64,000 nt of DNA from Sanderia malayensis. Taxonomy: Eukaryota > Cnidaria > Scyphozoa > Semaeostomeae > Pelagiidae. A model generated the notes under the pieces. It saw nothing but the letters and a program-made list of their open reading frames with translations. It was not told where the DNA came from and did not search any database. The stretch lies in NCBI GenBank assembly GCA_013076295.1, contig RQOL01000660.1, positions 2,170,001 to 2,234,000 on the forward strand, read 5' to 3'. Shown piece by piece: positions 36,064 to 48,900 of this stretch. The position numbers and the translations under genes were made by a program. Positions within the stretch are counted from its first letter, which is position 1, and every line of letters begins with the position of its first letter.

Positions 36064-37375
36064 TTTGAATCAGTACTATGCGTAATGCATTCGCCAAGCC
36101 CTAAAAGATAATCGCATATATTAGATGGATTGCTTTAAAAATTTAGAAAAAGGAATTGTTCTTTTGTTTTAGCGTGTTTCACATAGCTTGACACCCTGGT
36201 TCAGTCCGTTTGTTTTGTTCTAACACGTTCTTCCAACTATTCCCTTATTTGTTGTATTTGATGGCTTTCTGTCTTTCTGTTGGCTTTCTGTTGTACGTTC
36301 GAATGTACGAAGTTTTACGAGCATTTTCGGCTTATCAATCACAATTTCATCATAGTCCAAAATTTCAAAAACAATGAAGGCCAATAGACAGGAGAGTTTG
36401 ATTCAAAGTCTCGTTTTGAAAGGGAGGCTTATTGGCTTATTAGAGCTTTTACGGTATAAAAGTAAATCAACGTTGATAACGTGCTAATACAGTATCTTTA
36501 CCCCCTAGGGACAGATACATGAAGGCAGTGGCGTAGCCAGAGCGGGAAGATTGGAGGGGCAAACAGGCAAATTTTTTGGCAAATGAAGCCTTGTTTTTTT
36601 GTCGTACCCCCCTACAAATTTTATTGCAGATTTGCACTTTTTTCAGAGACCAACTTTCTGCGAATTGGGGGGGCGCCTGCCCCCCCTTGCCCCCCCCTCG
36701 CTACGCTACTGCATGAAGGGAAAAATATAATCGATGTTTATCAAAAGTAGACTCACATTTGTTTAACAAGTCAAAAGATGGCAACTGACTTTTAGCGTTG
36801 GGTCTATATTACAAGTAACTGAATGATAAATGTACTTGTGCAATAACAAATATAGCTTATGTAAAGCGCAAATGAGCAGGTAACTGGATACATTGCGCTC
36901 TATAAATGCATAATAATAATAATAATAATAATAACATCATTAATAAAAAGGACGATAGCTTAACTTGTTACCAGATAAAATGATCTCAGGGTATTAACAT
37001 TTTGATATGAGCATCGAAGTATTATAGCCCATGATCGATGCGCGTGTGTAACTATCTCCCATTTCCAACGATTTTTAATATACGATGTTTGTATATTTAA
37101 GTTGTCAAAATAATCACTGTCAACGTCCATTCTTATGATGATCTGTTCGGATAATCTTTGCTCTTAAGTTGAGATGCTGAAGAATTGTCACCTGCAACGT
37201 GTAGGCCCACACATCAGTCAGTAGGTTCCTGGTGGTTTAAGGAACACACTTCAATTTGTATTGCATGGTTTCAAATTGCTTTCAGTCAATTTAATCATAT
37301 CGAACACCTTGAAACTGTTTAGAAATGGGCGCTTTGCCTGTTTCTCCATGCGCTGCAATATTGCCAGAAGCAAGC
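36064..37375. other. Intergenic upstream of P450; GGCGTAG palindrome and (TAA)n
   Basis: A palindromic element occupies 36525-36712: GCAGTGGCGTAGCCAG at one end, CTCGCTACGCTACTGC at the other, and G/C homopolymers inside. A (TAA)8 microsatellite lies at 36911-36934. Near 36330-36460 a TTATTAGAGCTTTTACGGTA terminus of another MITE family is present. No gene is supported. Confidence 0.6.
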
Positions 37376-37377
37376 TA

Positions 37378-37716
37378 CACGTTTTTTTATAAGGACAACC
37401 TTTATAAGAAACACCAGGCTGAGATTAGGCCAAAAAATAAGAACAACATAAGAAACAAGGCAGGTTGAGATTTAACAAAACACAAGAAATAAAATATCAG
37501 CAACAATCGAAAATAACAAATTACTGTAAGAACAGAACAATAGAAAGCGCTAAAAAGCCATTAAACAAACTTATTGCAATAAAATTAGTTCAACACCACA
37601 CCATCGATATCAGTTTTTTATGTAATCTATGCTGCCATCTGTGTACAAAAGTAAGAAATAAAATAAGAAACGTCAGGCTGAAATCGGAGCCAAATGTTCT
37701 TATAAAAAAAAACGTG
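37378..37716. mobile_element. TA-flanked MITE (CACGTTTTTTTATAAG)
   Basis: CACGTTTTTTTATAAGGAC and GTTCTTATAAAAAAAAACGTG form the inverted ends, with TA on both sides. The interior is shared, in reverse orientation, with 41307-41554 (ACTGTAAGAACAGAAC, CATCGATATCAG). There is no transposase ORF. Confidence 0.8.
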
Positions 37717-37975
37717 TACCAGATCAATTTAAATTTATTCTGAGTTTAGACTTCACGGAGGAAGGAGAACAGGGAGAGGAGGGGAAGTAAAGTTTAAAAA
37801 TTTGCGCACATTTCTCAGCAAGTATGAATTTTTAATAACTGTGTCGCAAGACCAAGTGTTTGTTTTGCTCCGATGAAATTGTGAAGGTCAGTTTTTAGTG
37901 GACAGCAGAAATGCTGCATTTAAAGTGTCGGAAGAAGTTTCTTTGTTGATTTAATAAGGCTATAACATTTTCTAG

Positions 37976-38190
37976 ACGGGAAGAAAAGTTTAACACGCTT
38001 CGCCATCATGAATAATTTGAAAAATTAAAGGAATCAGTGACGGTTTTGTCAAAAGTCAAAAATGTCTCACTATGAGATGAAAGACAATCTTCTCAGCTGT
38101 GCAAATTAGACAACATGGATGATGCCCGACGAATGCTCAAGGCTGAACTCGGGAAATTTAAACTCTCAATTAGATCAATGCAAATTTTCT
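37976..38190 (+). pseudogene. Possible decayed coiled-coil exon
   Basis: After an acceptor-like TTTTCTAG, one frame reads REEKFNTLRHHE, stop, FEKLKESVTVLSKVKNVSL, stop, DERQSSQLCKLDN, MDDARRMLKAELGKFKLSI. The amphipathic, charged character persists across both stops, which suggests former coding sequence. A further exon-like stretch at about 38669-38758, after CACAG, reads KPHAKDSFARQLKLDQPP and ends at a stop. I do not recognise the family, and no intact gene can be built. Confidence 0.35.
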
Positions 38191-38759
38191 GTGATTTATA
38201 AACATTCAAAATTGTTTACTATAAACAGTATGTTAATCTGATTTTTTTGCTTCAACATGAAGATGATGATGTCATCATTAGGTATTTTTCATTGGACATC
38301 AAAATGAAACCTTCCATCGCATTTGTCCGCTACAAGAATTTCTCCCCAAAATTATATGCTTTCGATTTCGGGAGATAATTACTTTTGCCATTCAAAGAGG
38401 CAATAGAATGTGTTATTATAATTAAAATGTATTTCCTTTTGCACGTGTGAAGGGTTGAACAATTTTGAACAGTTTTTGTTTCAAGACAATTTGTTATAAA
38501 CTGATTTTAATTCCCAAATTGGTGATGTGGTATGAAACATTATAGATTGTTTCATATTTCATGTCTTAATTTTTCGTGAAAATTTCGTATTAGAATTGTT
38601 TTATTATTACCGTTTTCAATTTCATTGAAAATACAATTATTTTTCATGAATTTTCAAACATACACAGGAAGCCACACGCAAAAGATTCCTTCGCTCGACA
38701 ACTAAAGTTGGATCAACCACCGACTATCAACTACTATGAATTAAAGCGTAAAACCTAAT

Positions 38760-41235
38760 GGACAATGATTTGGTGACAAGGTTAACTCTTCTATCCTTAT
38801 CTTTCCATTTATGCAATATGATTGTTGTTATATGGTTGTTGTCAATATAATCGGATACACAACAGCGTGCTAATTTAGGCTCGAAAGCGCCATTAAGAAG
38901 AACATTTCACATGGCACGGTAAAATTTGTTTGTGTAGTACGTGGTTTGAATTTTTGGCCAGTTTTGACGTGAAATCTACTTCAAAAATCGCAGATACGTT
39001 GTTATTATCAAAACATTACAAAATATAATTGTACTATTATCAAGAATAATTGCAACTCTAAAATTTATTGAATCGACTAGCAAAGCTTTAAATTATACAT
39101 ACAGTACATATATAGACTGAATAAATCTATAGATAGATGGATGTAGTAAAAAACAGACTCACAATGATTTATAGTTCTTGTCAAGATTCCCTCTTCATAC
39201 GCTGATTTATGGTTTCTGTCAAAATTCTCTGCGAATGCGGTTGTCGCTCAGCCAGTAAAATTGTACGTTTTGATCGGCCACGAAGGAAATTAATGACTTC
39301 TCTGAATTTAAGCACTGACACGGCGAAGAAGCTCTGTTCGCCGCTTGAGGTAGTCAGACAACACTCAGTTGTACTCCATGTGAAAGTCGTGCTGTTGTGC
39401 TATGCAAGTAATAATATAAGGACAGCGCTTTGGGTATACCGGCCAGCTTCCTAAAGTGTCCGCGGTTAGAAGTTTTCCTGTAGGATTCTCTACACCTGCC
39501 CAAACGTTTATCATCTTTCTGTTCGACTTAGGGTAAGCACTCGGGGGGTTGTTTAGTCTCGAGTTTTCCTAACAACAGGTCTTTAGAATCAGAATAAAAA
39601 CAGTGACAAAACCTGCAAAGTATGATTGACTGTCGGGATTTTGCCTGGAAAAAATAAAATCACTCCAGGAATAATCTATTTCATACAATTTCATTCTATT
39701 ATTATTGCATTTCATTTATTCATTTTGAAGTTTTGTTATTTTCGTTTTAAAGCTTTTGAACCTTAATGTGTTGATTGGCCAATTTAGTAATTATGGCGAC
39801 CAATGTTTTAAAGAAAAACGTTCATTTCGGTCTTGAATTGAAATGAAATGGCGACAAGTATTTTGAAAACATCGAGTTTTATTACCTACAACAGTTTATG
39901 AGAATTACAATGAATGAAAACATATACAGAAGGGCGAAGTGAAAGATTAGGAGGAGACTTTGGATGTCTTTATTTGATTTTTGAATTAACTCGGAACAGT
40001 TAACAGTTTTTCAACTTATTGATGTTTTACTCGTAAAGACACTATACTTGACACTAAGTTAAAATAGGTGGGTTGGGTGCATATACTTCGCCACTGTGTA
40101 CTTGAAAATGTTTAAAAAACAATGAAGGGTTGTTGAACAAAATGTTTTGTCTTCTGGGATACAGACAGAGCACAGTTGTCTTTCATTAAAAGGTGGAATT
40201 AAAATAGGCAAAAGAATAACTAAATGAAGCAATGGAAAATTTCAAAATGCAATTTAGGAGTAGAAAGGGATTCTGTGAAAAATTCTAATTACTAATTGTT
40301 AAATTCGAATGGTTAAATTACTAATTTAATAATGTCCTTTGTGTAAAAGACGGCCTGGATGCTCACCCCCGGGAATTTCCATTCTCGTGCAACCAATGCT
40401 ATACTATTCATTGAAGCTATAATGTAAAACACCCTTGTGGGTGAAATCAACTTGAATACCCAATTTTCCTTTTTAAATTCGGGTCGTTACACTGTACTTT
40501 GCGGGCAGGCAATCTTTATTGTTTCTAATCATATCATATTTTACATTGAGAACAGTGAATGTTTTACCAACTATACATACCGAATATACACATTTATTTA
40601 TAAGGACATTTGAATTTTTCTAATCTGCAAGGTTTTCCATTATTATTCTTAAATTTTCATTGCTTTTTCGGCAATTTTGAACGTCATTATTTCTATATAA
40701 ACATTATATCCTTGAGAGAAAAAAGCGTGAATCTTATTTCAATTTGATTTGCAGAGAAAGTTTGTTATTGTTCCCATTTGAAGCAGCATTGAAATCTATC
40801 AAAAGACTAAAACTGTTATGAATTAACAAAGAAACAAAACAATTACAACATCATTATAACCATCGTAATTAATCCATTTGTGGCATGTTATGAAATTGAC
40901 AAGTTTCAGGGATTAGTTTGCATGTTGTGGTGGAAATCCTTTGCCTTCCGTCAGCTTTCTGCTGCATGATTTCTGAGTTAGGGTCTCCACTCCCCAGTAC
41001 GAGAGTTACCTGTTGCCGGGCAGTGTCCCAACGGGATTTTTCCTTGTTTTAAAAACACACTGACAGATGTTTCATCTGTGGGGTCGCTAATAATTGTCAA
41101 TTGGTAATTGCCAATGGAGCTCGCGTTGAAGAGGTGCAAAATGTTCTCAGAAAAAGAAAGACTATACTAAGGCACTATGAGAACATATCCATCAGTTTAT
41201 CATAATACTCTATGTTGATAAACCAATAAACATAT
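38760..41235. other. Gene-poor AT-rich stretch
   Basis: Long A/T-rich DNA without convincing splice-bounded coding sequence. A GC-richer patch at 39209-39454 is open in one frame, but it has no recognisable motif or good splice context. Confidence 0.5.
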
Positions 41236-41236
41236 A

Positions 41237-41967
41237 CAGTTGAACTCGATAAGTCGAACTCAAAAGAGCAAGAAAAATTTGTTCGACTTATCGAGGTTTC
41301 GACTTAAACTTTTTTTATAAGGACACTTGGCTCCAGTTTGGGCCTAACATTTCTTATTTTTCCGTATATTTTCAGCCTAAGGTGTTTCTTATTCTGTTTC
41401 TTATTTTTGTAAACAGATGGCAGCATAGATTGCATAAAAAACTGATATCGATGGTGTTGAACAAATTCTATTGCAATAAGTTTGTTTAATGGCTGTTTAG
41501 CGCTTTGTATTGTTCTGTTCTTACAGTAGTTTGTTATTTTCGATTGTTGCTGATGATAATGCGTATGCACGTTTTTTTTTATAAGAAACCTGGCTCAAGG
41601 CCTAGTAGTAAAAGTTTCTTAATTTTTAGCCACATTTTAGTTCTAAAAGTTTCTTAAAAGTCTCTTAATTTAATGAACAAAGTTGCAGTGAAAATGAAGA
41701 AAAAAACTTGGTTGTAGCAAAATATTAGTATTATAACAAAGAAAAATCGTCAATGCGAAAAATCGTCATGTGGAGCCGACAATGTTATGCTTGCACATAA
41801 AACACACTTACTGTAGTTGATATTTGTTGAATCCGTAAAGGAAAAACGTGTTTCCGAAATTTCTAATGTTTCTTAAATATTTCCTTGTAGTTCTAAAAGT
41901 TTCTTAAATTTTAGGGCGTCTAGATCTAGGTTTCTTATAAACCGGTTTCTTATAAAAAAAACGCGTG
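41237..41967. mobile_element. Cluster of three nested/adjacent MITEs
   Basis: 41237-41306 is a TCGAAC-type element (CAGTTGAACTCGATAAGTCG mirrored by CGACTTATCGAGG). It runs directly into 41307-41554, an inverted relative of the 37378 element that lacks one terminus. This is followed by 41568-41967, a member of the ATAAGAAACC family with CACGTTTTTTTTATAAG and CTTATAAAAAAAACGCGTG ends. The arrangement shows repeated insertion at one locus. Confidence 0.65.
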
Positions 41968-42550
41968 TTATATCAGACACAGCGTGCTACTACACCGTCG
42001 CTATCTCTCACCCAACGTGGTGCCTCATCATGGTTCTTGCTGATAACTTGTAAATGAGCTATGCTATTCTGTCACTCACACAAAATCGATCAAGACTCAC
42101 TACACTGCGTCCCTGTGCTTCGCTGGACTCTTGCTCATTTCAGGAAGAAATTCGCGAAAACATTAAAAAATCTCATTTTACCCAATTCCTGTCGGTGAAG
42201 CGAAAAAGCGAGCAGAAACCCAGGGACACAATGTAGTGAGTCTACCGTCAAGACTACTCCATGTATGACCCTGGATTGAATGCTCAATTCAAAGCCTCGT
42301 TCTCACAGTCAAGTAGGTTTCTCGACTCTTTTGGATGCTACAAATAGTCTGAGCGTTGTATATAGATAGTCGACAACAAAAAAGAAATCTAAGCAAAGTG
42401 AAGCTAGCAACCAGGGGTATTTACTTGGGAATGTAGGGGTATAACACCCCCCTTCGAAACAGTGAGAGCACTTGAAATTCGGATAAAAAATCGATATGTC
42501 ATTTTTTTGCAACACAAGTTCTTTAATACCAAACATCCAAATATTATCAG

Positions 42551-45388
42551 CTACATATTTACAATACTCATACTCCCGCAAAATCCCGCGTGGTAAGAGT
42601 CGAATAAATCCTCCACTTTAATGAGACCATCAATGACAGAATCTAAAGGCTTTGTCGATAGAGATTTCTCGTGGAATCTTTCTAGCTTCAAACGCATTCT
42701 AATGAGAACATCCATGACTTGTTCAGCGGCGAACGATGGCTGAATGCTCGTGTTACTGTCACTGCTACTACGATGATAGGCATCTTCGCTGAATTCAATA
42801 CACTTCATTTCAGTGTCAAGCGAAGGGTCTCTTAAAATTTCTGATTGACTAGAAAATAACACGCCACTTGTCAATGCCTGCTCAGAGGACGAGGTGCACA
42901 GCTCCTCCGCAGGTTGTTCTTGGGCAACATCTTTACCTAGCCTCGGAGCGACGAGGAAGCTGGTGATTGGTGCATTCATCGAGTCACACGAGCCCGCATC
43001 AGAGCGAGGCTCGCAGATCTCATCATTACTCGATGATGAAAAATCCAAATCTTCTGCTCGCTGCTGTTTCGTGTCGTCATCAATCTCATTCATAACGTCA
43101 ATGAAAAGTTCAAAGTCCGACGTCACCAGGTCGAGGTAGAGAGTAATCACGTGATCGAAACACGTCTCGTCTGAGATAAGCCAATCAATGCAAACCATGT
43201 GATCAAACGATATTTCGTATAAGAGATAGTAGAAAAGTGAATGCGGGCATATTATCTCGGACAATTGTTGCCTGAAAAATAATAACAAGGAATGGGTATT
43301 TGCTTTGGTTTGCTTTTACACTTTGAAATTGGAGGCTGGGTGACGGGTTGCCATGTTCTCATCATAGAAATGTTCTCATCATAGATATGAAATAAAAGTA
43401 ATAAATTCAGACTTTAAAATTAAACCACTAAATCAAGGGTGTAAAATCCAGAACTCAAAACTCACAGAAGTTACATGCTGTGATAAATCAGCAAATATTG
43501 TCACCTGTTTTCCTGTTTTTGGGTGTAAATTTTCAGACAGTACTGCATAGCTTCAAAAAGCTGATCATCTTCTTCCATTAGAATGTCAAGCCAGCCCTTT
43601 GCAGCAGCCATGTAACGATGTTTGTTTCTGTCTTTGCGAAAAAATGCAGAGCAAATGCATGATGAGAGTTTTGCCAGGCATTTCATGACACTGTCAAAGG
43701 TTGCATCTGAAACAAAATAGCAAACAAGTCAAAGCATAATGATTAAAATCAGTGCATGTTAAGTTTTATTCTACTAATGATTAACGCTAACATCCTCAAA
43801 TGATTGCTGAACTTTGGGGAAGATCATATGAAGCTGTGTAATATTGTTGGTGAAGAGTTGAAACAGACTTGGTAAGCTATTACATATAGTCAACTCTGTT
43901 TAATTCGAACACCCTGGGGAAGCATGAAAATGTTCGAATTGCAAAAAGTTCGAATTATAGAGGTTTGCTTGATAAGAGTTGGTTCATAAGTGATCCTTGA
44001 AGGGACGGGGAATTTCGTTCGAATTAGATAGAGTTCGAATTACACGAGTTCAAACTATGCAGATTTGACTGTATTTACACACACAAAAAATAATAACATT
44101 ACAATGATAGCGTACCATCTGCATTTTCTGCAATTATTCCACAGCATTTCAGTAAAACGATTATCCACAGTCTAAATCTTGACATTGTACTTGAGCTAAA
44201 ACCATCATCACTTTCAAAGTCACTTTCATCAAAAAATGACCTGCTTGCATCTTCAATCAGGTGATGTGATTGCTGTACAAAGAAGCTTGCCCAGTTCAAT
44301 TGTAATGAGAATTCTAAGACTCTGATTGCATATTTGAACATCTCATCCTTGTACCCAAATGTTTCCAAGGTTAGTTTTACAACTTTCAGTGCATATTTAC
44401 AGCTGTAATTTGAGAGGGAGTTCACAATCAGGATATTCTCTAAGTTTCTTGAAAAATTTGCAAAATCTTGCAATTGTGATACAATACCATTGAATTCAAT
44501 CAAAATTTCACTCTGACCATCTCGCTTAACAAGTGAAGCATTTTCTTTCAATGAGCAATGAAGAGTTTCTTTCTGTGAACAAGTCAAATACTGAAGCATC
44601 TTCAGCAGTTTCATAATTTTATACAAAGACTTCAACTTGCTGCAGAGTTGCATCTTTGAAGCACCCATTGCAAAAGAGCTAGATGACCCTGTATTTACTT
44701 TTGAGCTTTCCGTCAAAAAACAAAGAAAGTGTCTGAGTAGTGTTGACATGATGTTAAAGGTGCTTACATGGTTTCTTAAAAACAATACTACAGATTCCTT
44801 GCTCTCCTTTCTTAGCCTACGAATTAAGGCCTTTGACACAGCAGAAATGAGATCTGTAAACATGATGCTGTTCTCAAAACACATTCTTGAAACTGTTTTC
44901 TCAAACTGCTTGTTATTCCACAATAAATCTGGGCTTAGTAAGCAGCATTTTACAAAAACACCAGATGCACTGTAATTTTGAAATTTATTTGTAGAAATAA
45001 GTGAGGCAAGCAAAAATCCAATAGTAATATCAGCAGATAAAAACTTTTTCAACTTTGATTTACAAAAAGATATTGTACCAGGCAACTGTTCTGGATCAAC
45101 TTGAAATGCATCCCCCAAGTTTTTGGCAATACATTCAAAACAACTGAATGCCAAGTTAATCAAAGAAAGTCTCAATAAATGCTTTTTTACTTCATTACCT
45201 TGATTGGTTAAGTTTTCATCGATTTCAGAACGATGGTGAAAAATTCTATTGATTTTCAGGCCTTGAAATATGGAAGTGTCAAGATATAATTTTGCGTCAC
45301 TGGTGACTTTTTCTTGTAAAGTAAGTCTTAACATATTCCATTGTCTTTCAAGTTTAATGAGATCATGCAAATCGTATGCTGTTTCCAT
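42551..45388 (-). CDS. LINS1: Protein Lines homologue (3 exons)
   Basis: Homologue of Drosophila lines and human LINS1, linked genetically to Wnt/Wingless output and to human cognitive development; its biochemical role is poorly known. Exons 45388-44116, 43706-43505 and 43271-42551 join in phase to give 731 residues (human 757). The recognisable part is the Lines N-terminal domain end: GWLDILMEEDDQLFEAMQ in exon 2 and SLFYYLLYEISFDHMVCIDW followed by LISDETCF in exon 3. The short C-terminal domain reads VLIRMRLKLERFHEKSL and KVEDLFDSYH. Between them lies a Ser/Glu-rich disordered stretch. The ATG at 45388 (METAYDLHDL) is chosen because upstream codons in the frame have no ATG. It is transcribed divergently from EIF3J. 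Confidence 0.85.
43889..44072. mobile_element. Pogo/Tigger-like MITE in LINS1 intron
   Basis: An inverted copy of the element at 29391-29577: TAGTCAACTCTGTTTAATTC at one end and CAGATTTGACTGTA at the other, with AATTCGAAC pairs inside. It lies 44 bases from the donor end of LINS1 exon 1. Confidence 0.75.
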
Positions 45389-45917
45389 CTTGTTAATTGC
45401 AGATGCAAAAAAAGTGCAAGTAAAAAAATTCAGACGATCAATGTTCAATTCAATTCAAACTTGTGGGTGCCTATAATTGAGTAGAATAAGAGTCTCTTTT
45501 TGAGTAAGAAACAATTCCATCCTCGTTTTCAAATTACCGATATTTGAAACTTTTTTGTCCTTATCGAAATTTTGCAAGTATCCTCATATTGTATGCTCTG
45601 CAACAGTATGCATATATCAACCTTGCTTAGCATTATTTTCCTCTAAAGCAAGCATTTAAACTTGGACTCATTGATATTGCTACAAATATTGCTTATAAGC
45701 AAAGCACACAGTCATCCATTAAAATTTGGCAAGATGACAGCTGCAACAGCATGGAGCCAGCTCGCTGCAGTGTCACCTATTTTCAACTGTTGATATCGAT
45801 CATCTCCCTTTCCAAAAATTTCCGTGCAAGTGTTGAAGCACGTTGTGCTTGTCACTTGAAAAAGCCTTGTATAATTCATCCTGCGTACAGTTGAATGGCA
45901 TAAACAAGTTTTCCGAC
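45389..45917. promoter_or_regulatory. Shared divergent promoter region, LINS1 / EIF3J
   Basis: Only 529 bases separate the two start codons, which face away from each other. The interval must contain both promoters and 5' UTRs. I see no TATA element at a fixed distance from either start. A shared bidirectional promoter is inferred from spacing. Confidence 0.55.
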
Positions 45918-48900
45918 ATGGCTTCTTGGGGTAAGTGGATTTTATAGCACAGAAAGCTAACCAGGTTGCAGTACTCGAGAGTTTTGATTGTTAGTAGTAA
46001 GCAGCACGGCCTAGGCCGTCAACCCCTCTTGGTGACGTAATCTTTCACTTTTGTCAGAGATTCTTTGTGATTGATATTAATGTCGCATTTTTATTTAATA
46101 ATAACAGACGATGAAGATTTCGATCCTGATGTGAAAGGTTTCAAACAAGTTGACAAATGGGAAGGCGAAGATGAAGATAATGACAATGTTAAGGTCTTTA
46201 TTCATATTCATCCAATTTTACTCACAAAAATACTTAGTTTTATGTTAATTTGAGTTGATGTAAAACTTCAAAGCTCTTTTGCCATCCTATGCAAATTATT
46301 ACCTCCAATTAAGATAAGGGTTAAACTAGTAGCTTCATGTATCTCAAACTCCAGCTATATCATCCAATTTTGCATTTCCCCTGAGTTTCTGAGAAACTGT
46401 GAGTTGACTGTCATTTAGATGCTCTTTCATTTGGTTACAGGATGATTGGGAAGATGAAGATGAGGAGATAAAAGGCAAGAGCTTAAGTCTTGTAAATCCT
46501 AGTTTGTTGATGCATTTAAATCCTGATGGATGAATTAAATTAAGTTAATTAAAGAATTAAATTAGATTAAATTAAACATATCAAATATATCAATTTGGGC
46601 AAAAAGCTTGATTATAAATAAAATGAACACCAGAAGCACCAAAATAAAAATGAAATAAATAAAATGAACACCAAATAAAATTAAACATGTGTTAAATTAA
46701 GTTTATGTTGCACTGTGAACCAGCTCAAAGGGCAGATATTTAGTTTCTTATTTCTAGGAAGCTTGTTGAATCCGTGTTTACGATATCCTAAGTGTATCTT
46801 ATGTTCTATTTGATGATAAATAAATAATAATTAATTTCTGTTCTAGCTGCCCCAAAACCAGCAGCCGAAACAAAGAAGAAGAAAATACCACTGGCTGAAA
46901 AAATAAAACAGCGTGAAGAAGCAGCAAAGGAAAAATTAATGAAAAAGCAGGAAGAGGTATAAATTTTTCAAGGTTTAATTAGTAATAATATAATAATATT
47001 TTAGCAGGTTTACTTGTCTGATTTTATTACCATTAAGAAAATTTAGCCAGGATTTGAAATTAGAACAAACTCTATTTGAGATTAGTTTATCTGATAGCAA
47101 AGGGGGCTGTGGAATAGCCTGATACCCTAATTTTGTAGAGCCCCCAAAAGTTATGAGCATAGGTTGGAGTATTATCATCAGAATCAAGTTTTTATGCCAT
47201 TTTAATTGTTTGCCTTGGGTTATTAGAAAGGTCATTGTGGCATTGAGATCTTGCTTTCATTCCATTTTCAAAGCAGACTAACTTTCTCAAATTATTTCAT
47301 GATTTGTTATCAAGATAGTTTTACAGATATTCATAATCAGTTGATGTCTAAGTTAGTGTAGCAGCATTGACAAAATTACTTATGCTCCATGTATTTCATC
47401 TAGGAACAAGAAGATAATTTTGAAGACATGACACCAGAGGAACAAGCTGCAGAAAAGCTCAGGAGACAAAAGTAATTATTGTTCATCCAGTTTCTAACGA
47501 TAATAATAATAATGCATGTTTAACATAGATTGTGTAAGTATATTGATCTTAGTTAAGGGTGACCTGAAGGCTTTCTTTTTATTCCCACTCATTAGCCCAT
47601 TATACATTTTTTTCTGATATTTTTTATTTTTTCTCTCGTTATTTCAAGAAACAGTAAGAGCACTGTAGTCATTAAACTACTAAATACTAATTCTAAATAT
47701 TTATATTTAAATTTTTGCTTGTCCTTTCTGATTCTCACTAACTCAAACATTTGTCAAAATTCAAACCATTTTAATTATCCTTTCGGAGGCTTGAGTTATC
47801 TCAACTGTACTGCATTCATTTTTATATCATCATGTTCTCCTTTATTATCTGATACTAAATTGTTTTTATTTAACAGGCTTGTTGAAGAAGCTGACTTGCT
47901 GATCGCCCAGGAGACATTTGGTATGTGAATGTTATCATTACATGCCATTCTTATGTGAGAATAAACGATAAGATTTCATTGAGTTGTTGCTATAATTGTT
48001 ATGTCCAGGTGTCCCTGCCGATGTAATTCCCGGTCAAAAGACAATTGACACTTTCAATCCTTCAAGTAAGGAAGAGTTCAACGAATTCTCACGACTTCTT
48101 ACTGAAAAAATTACCAAATACGAAGTAAGATATTCAATGTTGCACAATTGTTCATTTTTCACTGAGATTATTTACTCCCTAAGTTCTTTTCTGCCAAAAT
48201 TATTTCAGCCTTGTTGATACTTTCATCAGCAACATTATGTCTCATTTAACATTATCACAGACTTTCATCATTTGAATCCTGCAAACTGTTTGTGTCTGTT
48301 ATGATTATTATTGCAAATTGTTGTGGCTATTGAAATATGCTTTCAATAACTATATCGGCACTTTATTTCCAGTCAAGACCAGAATTTACTGTCTTCATCG
48401 AAACATTGGTCAGGGACTGTTGCGCTGGAAGTGAGTAAAATGCACTATTTAATGCCCCATAACTACTTGCCTACTTAATCAACCTATATATATACACCCA
48501 TTTTTTTTATAAGAAACCATTGATAAGAAACCATAGGCCCCTATTTTCAAAACTTAAGAAACTTTGGTAGGAGATTTTGTGTGACTGAAGAAAGTTAAGA
48601 AACTTTCTATGTTGTTTTAACGAGAGAAAAAACGTTAAAAGCGCACTTCATTCCCACAGATTTGTAACAAATCTCAACTCAATGACATTTCGTTAAGAAA
48701 CTTACTAAGAAACTTTTCGTACCATAATTAGGTACGAATCCCTAAGAAACTAAGAAACCCTGGTACGAAAATTTTGCATAGTTTCTTATAAAAAAAATGT
48801 GTGTATATGTATATATGCATTGGAAGCATTTGCATCTCAGACTATTGGTATTTTAGGGGCTTGAGTTGGCATAAGGAACTTGCAAATTTTGTAGTCATTA

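Noticed and set aside
36911..36934. (TAA)n run as a CRISPR-like or regulatory repeat
   Set aside because: A plain microsatellite; nothing else around it supports a function.
39209..39454. 81-codon frame in a GC-richer patch
   Set aside because: Looks somewhat coding-like, but there are no family motifs and the flanking splice sites are poor; left unassigned.
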